Position numbers and translations under genes: made by a program
NCBI RefSeq assembly: GCF_910592395.1
Contig: NC_088316.1
Coordinates: forward strand, 8,434,001 to 8,498,000
Reading direction: 5' to 3'
Source: Lineus longissimus
Taxonomy: Eukaryota; Nemertea; Pilidiophora; Heteronemertea; Lineidae
Length of the DNA stretch: 64,000 nucleotides
The notes under the pieces: model-generated
What the model was told of the DNA's origin: nothing
What the model saw: the letters and a program-made list of their open reading frames with translations, nothing else
The model's database searches: none
Part shown: piece after piece, positions 59,683 to 64,000 of the stretch
Position numbering within the stretch: position 1 is the stretch's first letter
How the letters are laid out: the number at the start of each line of letters is the position of its first letter

Positions 59683-60564
59683 GTAAGGTATCATCATCAT
59701 CTAGATCTATTGCATATCGTGTTTACAATCCCCGTTCACTGCCCCAAAAAAGGTCGATTCAGATGACAAAAGAAGCGCCACTGTTCAATGCCTCACATTT
59801 GAATGCGATCAAACTAAGTCATTTCCGATCGGGGATTGTATTGTAAATTTTAACCGAAATCTCTTTGTCAGCTCCACTTTTTTTATGACGGGACATAATT
59901 TTCTTATTCTAGGATTTGGGAAGAAATTTTACTAGGCCCACCCCAAAAATTTATTGGACTACATCTGAAAGAATTTTCACTTTTCAGAAAGGAAGTTCTA
60001 GTAGGCTACTATATAATATTTTCAAATAACGATGTCGGGACTATTTTTCGTTCAGTAAAAACCTTTTTTCATATTAATAATCGGGTGCATGTGACCTTTA
60101 AAGGAGCACGTGACCACAAAACCAATGACGTCACAAAAAGGCACTGCTGTGGTGTAGCATTTTGAGGAAAAATCATGGCTTGAAAACATGACATTCATCT
60201 TTATTGTCAGGATGGCGTCTGTGGGACATAATATTATCAGTGCAGTGCCCTAGTAAGCGCGCAGCGCCTTTAGGTTGGGGGGAAACCCCCCAAACCCCCT
60301 GGTTGGGACCCTGCTATAGTTCCTTCCGCCAATTTTTTGTTTTGATAGACAGTTTTCTCCGTGTATCGCATTAGCAGTAACTCAACTCCATCGTCATAAT
60401 AGCCGGCAAAGAAATGGAAAATGTCCCCCCCCCCCCCGAAAGGTGTCCAGACTATGGTAGTCTGGGACTCTGGCAGATTCTAATGTAAAGTGCAAGCTCT
60501 ATTGAACTCGCGCAACTGTCGCCATGGAGAGCCCCCCCCCCCCCCCCAACCCCCGTCCTTCTGA
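59683..60564. other. Probable intron or intergenic DNA
   Basis: No exon was recognised. C-runs lie near 60425 and 60530. A CCCCCAAACCCCCTGG tail near 60285 resembles the end of the dispersed repeat family. Confidence 0.35.
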
Positions 60565-61030
60565 CATGTTTTAGCCAGTGCATTGGGGGGAAGGCCCCTC
60601 AAACCCCTTATTGGCCTCTCAATAAGTCCTTCCGAGCTGCTTACCCTGGGGCGCTCGAGTGGAACCCCGAAATCTTCATGATGGTGCAGTCCTTTGACAC
60701 GTTTAACCCAGAGCGAGGAAGAGGTACTCCTTTGATGGTACCCTAACTGCAACCCTCAACCATCATTACCCTTCCTTTTCACTGGCATGATATTGGCAAG
60801 ACTCCCAAGAGGTCGTACTGGTGGCTTCCTTGAGACAATTGCTTGTGGTCGTCTGGGCAACCAATTCAAGGGGTCAGGGATCTAGGGATAAGGTTTTTCC
60901 CCCACCAACATGTTGCCGAATTGTTAATGCATAAAAAATTGGTTGGAAAGGGTTTTTGCTGGCCAAGAGACTTGAAGACACTTGACTCTTGAGGAACACC
61001 AGACTGATGAACAAAGAACCTGAGGAACAT
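60565..61030 (-). repeat. Dispersed repeat, inverse of 24.06-24.54 kb
   Basis: It begins near CAGTGCATTGGGGGGAAGGC and runs through CCACCAACATGTTGC to ACTTGACTCTTGAGGAACAC. It matches the complement of 24056-24545 in order and spacing. Confidence 0.65.
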
Positions 61031-64000
61031 AGAACCCTCTTCATACCTGGGAGCATAAAAAGCCTGCTAGCGAATATTGATTATTCTTTAGAAAAAAACA
61101 GAAGATCTGCAAAACCAATGGTACCCCATAAAAACAAACATTCCTCCTTCAGGTGTCTTCGGATCCCACCACGGCCTATGTGGAATTCGTTCAAAAGGTT
61201 TATTGAAATCTCAAAATAAATTTTTTTTTCTCGAAACGCCTGCCCGTCTTTTGGTTCATTATTTCGGGATTATATCCATTTTAAGCATCTTTTGGATATT
61301 ATCACTAAAGTATCAAAAATCAAAACACATATGTCGGGGGGTTAACCCCCTGAAATTGAAGTTTGATTAAAAAACAGTGAGAATAATCGTGTGGTTCTCT
61401 CTCAGAGCTCAGAATAGTCGAGTTACTACTTTCGCGCGTTTATCTCTTCTGGCGGCCATTTTAAGTCAAATTTAAGCCATTTGAAACGAATCCATGGATT
61501 TTACATTGGATACGTCGTATGCACGTTAACCATAGTAGCGCTTCGCAGAAAAGCCTTCGGCTTTTCTGCTGCGCGCTTGTTATAACCTTTTAGCTCCTGC
61601 GGGTGTACATATTTTTTTCCAGCATCTCCCCGACGATTTCCAGGTATTCCTATAGTGTATAGACTCCTGGCAAAAGAGTTGAAAAAGACGTACTACAAGT
61701 GATATTTATTTTGAAGCTAACAATCATACCTACAATATGATGTCATTTATTTTTTCATTTTAACCCCCTGGTATCGACAGCATTAACCCTCTCAGCAATT
61801 TAGTGAAATGTCATAAAAAGGCGCTGTGGTAAATAATAGAATCATAAGAATTAGTTCCTACCTATTCAAAACATCCATAAAACATACATAAAGAAACCTT
61901 AAAGGGAGGTTATTGGAATAATTGCCCAGTCGACCAACAGTTACAACCTTAACATCTACGTAAACTGCATATTCTTAACAATAACTGTGGCTCTTGGTTT
62001 TATTATAAATAAACAAACATTAATGAGTGAATTGATGGTTTTAATCCACTTGTCACTGCTTATTTTTGAATCAAGTATGCCACCATCTTGGTGGATTTAA
62101 CCTGGTCTCTCCTCCCAAACGGAGAGTCAATGACGTCATGGATGCAGCCATGTGACAACAAAACAAAATGGATTCAGTCAAAGCGAATCAAAAGAAGTCA
62201 AATAAAACTAATCTTTTCCCTTGCGATGCCGGACGATAATTATACTGACAGTTCGTCAATCATGTCAAGCGATGTGGAAGGTTCTTTGGACAAATCATTT
62301 CGAGGTTTTGGGCTTGGTTTTGGCTGAGGTTATGCGTTCAAACCGGGATATACAGAAGAAGAATTAGTCACTTGCCAGGAGCGAGTTACATCCGTGACGT
62401 CATTCGCCCGGGAGATTTGAACAGACATGGCTACCCCAAATGCAATTTTCTGCACAATCTAAGAATATTTATCATATCCTTGGTGTAGAGTATTTGTTTG
62501 TCATGTAACTTGGTATGTATTTGTTTAAAAAAAATATTGATTTTGTAGCATGGATTTATTCCAATAGCCTCCCTAGTTTAATGTACGATAATCCAACCTA
62601 ATATCAATCCAAAAACACAACCCGGCAGTTTCCTGTACATGAATACATGAATGGGGTCAGCAGGCTGACTTGCCAACTCGCTATAGCCCTGTCTTACTCA
62701 GTAAAATGTACAGCAACCAACCTAGGAACTAGTTTTATTATAATGAAGACTAGAATATACCCCTGGCGCGGGCTGTTCGAGGTATATAAATCGGATTGTG
62801 TGGGTGCTGGTATGTTGTGGGTTTGGTGAAAATGGGGTGCTGGTTTGTGAGTAAAATCTCTGGGCGTTATCTATATTTACGTCAATGGCGACAGTGGTAT
62901 ATTGATATTGATAGATGATATGTTACTCAGAGTCATAAAATTTCCACTGTTTTTCTGTGTAAAATGTCTCCAGTGTTGTTGTTGTTGCTAACAGTAAACT
63001 ATGATGCGGCCTTACTGGAATCCCCTACTTACTTATACTTCTAACAACAACAACAACACACAACTGCTGCAACTACCAACTGGAAGACATTTTTTCCTGC
63101 ACCTTAGAGGCATAGTCGATTAATATTCATACTAATTTATATTCATGACGTCATTCTCAATTTTCATTGGTTCTTCCAAATAAGGCTCGACGAATGAGCA
63201 TCGATGATAAGTCTTCCGGCAACAAAAACACGTGCTTAGCGCAATGACAGTTCAGAAACATTTAGAACAGGGTAAACCATAATGAATGTAACAAAATGAA
63301 TGTTTTGGATTGTATATTATGGTCCGTATATCATGGTCCATTGGTCCAGGGCCATTATGAGTGGGGGGGGGGGCACACCCCTCTTTTCCCAAATCTGCAT
63401 GGAAAACATGAGGTCTCAGGGAGGAGGGGGGGGGGGGGCAGTTCTCAGCCCACACTATTATTACAGGGCTTTGTACAGCCCTTCGAGTATAATACGCGGG
63501 GTGGGGGGCTGGTGATGCGAGTGGCGATGTGATGATCAATTCTGTTCTGGATGGACAAATAATTGCAAAACTTGCCCTTTCAATTAGTTGAACAGGACGT
63601 CATCATAGGCTACATGTTGCCAGTAGGCATAATGTGGAAGAGAAGTGATATAAAAAAAGTATGTAGCCTAGGCCTGCCCTAGGCCTATCCTAGCTAGTAT
63701 ATAGCCTAAACATGAGATTTTCTCCGCTAGGCCTACATGAAGCCTACCTATCTGGCTGTAACATGCACATCATCATGACAATTGTCATAGCCAGCCTCCC
63801 TACACTGCATGTAAGTAGTCATCATACATACAGATGTCACACAGGACCACAGGCATGTACATCATGTACACGGTCTATACTACATACCTTTCTGACTTGT
63901 ATGTTGGCCGAAATGATGGTCTAGTGCTTCGTGCCACACACTGAACTTGCATGCATTGGCAATTTCATACGACCGTATGACCTCCTTCATTCGATCTTTA
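61031..64000. other. AT-rich intergenic DNA
   Basis: Apart from the possible exon at 62.2 kb I see no gene. Mirrored (TTG)n and (AAC)n tracts lie near 62980 and 63048, G-runs near 63365 and 63428, and TAGGCCTA-rich sequence at 63665-63740. Confidence 0.35.
62226..62400 (+). CDS. Possible short exon, acidic N-terminus
   Basis: MPDDNYTDSSSIMSSDVEG leads to a stop at 62325. A neighbouring frame continues with AFKPGYTEEELVTC. A Ser/Asp-rich start followed by a [YF]-x-P-x-YTEEEL box resembles the same P2X7-intracellular-like N-termini as the small ORF at 35.4 kb. A frameshift would be needed. Weak. Confidence 0.25.

Overview
The window is nuclear DNA of a marine invertebrate. Genes are short exons with GT/AG introns, intergenic DNA is AT-rich and crowded with transposons, and there are metazoan-type DIRS, Copia, Harbinger, Kolobok and tyrosine-recombinase elements. 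TACATGTACA- and TAGGCCTA-like words are frequent. This fits an echinoderm, hemichordate, amphioxus or lophotrochozoan; I cannot decide between them from sequence alone. I see no rRNA, tRNA, CRISPR or bacterial operon.

Layout. 0.15-3.64 kb: a foldback element whose arms carry ~190-bp repeat units. 3.7-6.25 kb: a decayed gag plus tyrosine-recombinase (YR) element on the + strand, with no reverse transcriptase visible. 6.77-7.43 kb: a fragment related to an accessory gene found again at 32.8-36 kb. 7.8-10.0 kb: three consecutive tandem arrays. 11.4-18.7 kb: a DIRS retrotransposon (minus strand: gag, RT, RNase H, YR, with inverted terminal repeats), apparently inserted in a second DIRS copy. 19.3-22.9 kb: exons of a minus-strand gene with a UBX-like beta-grasp domain. 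24.0-28.2 kb: minisatellite-bearing repeats and MITEs.

29.5-51.85 kb is the centrepiece: one Copia retrotransposon (minus strand, about 3.6 kb when its insertions are removed) split by three insertions. (1) A Harbinger-type MITE (50359-51834, TSD TAA) lies at the start of gag and itself contains a 0.4-kb TTAA element. (2) A 1.3-kb insert of unknown type lies at about 48.70-50.01 kb. (3) A 15.9-kb DNA element (32070-48002) with 11-bp terminal inverted repeats starting CACAG and a 3-bp TSD lies inside the protease codons. This large element carries two convergent spliced genes. One is a predicted ~895-aa protein joining an N-terminal bromodomain and a coiled coil to a transposase-like region (minus strand). 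The other is a 187-aa protein of unknown function (plus strand). The large element was in turn hit by a 4.7-kb Harbinger element (37982-42681, TSD CAG), which splits the transposase exon in frame. It was also hit by a 1.39-kb Kolobok-like element (34405-35793, TSD TTAA) that encodes a THAP domain and sits in an intron of the small gene. The Harbinger element has its own nested TA-flanked foldback element.

52-64 kb is mostly intergenic. It holds nested MITEs (53.67-56.08 kb), a near-perfect 2.19-kb palindrome built from ~22-bp tandem units (56930-59119), a candidate first exon of a LisH-motif gene (59569-59682), and a dispersed repeat at 60.57-61.03 kb that matches 24.06-24.54 kb in inverse orientation.

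The best candidate for an undescribed system is the bromodomain-transposase two-gene element. A histone-acetyl-lysine reader fused to a transposase suggests chromatin-guided integration. The fusion is read directly from in-phase exons; the targeting function is inference.
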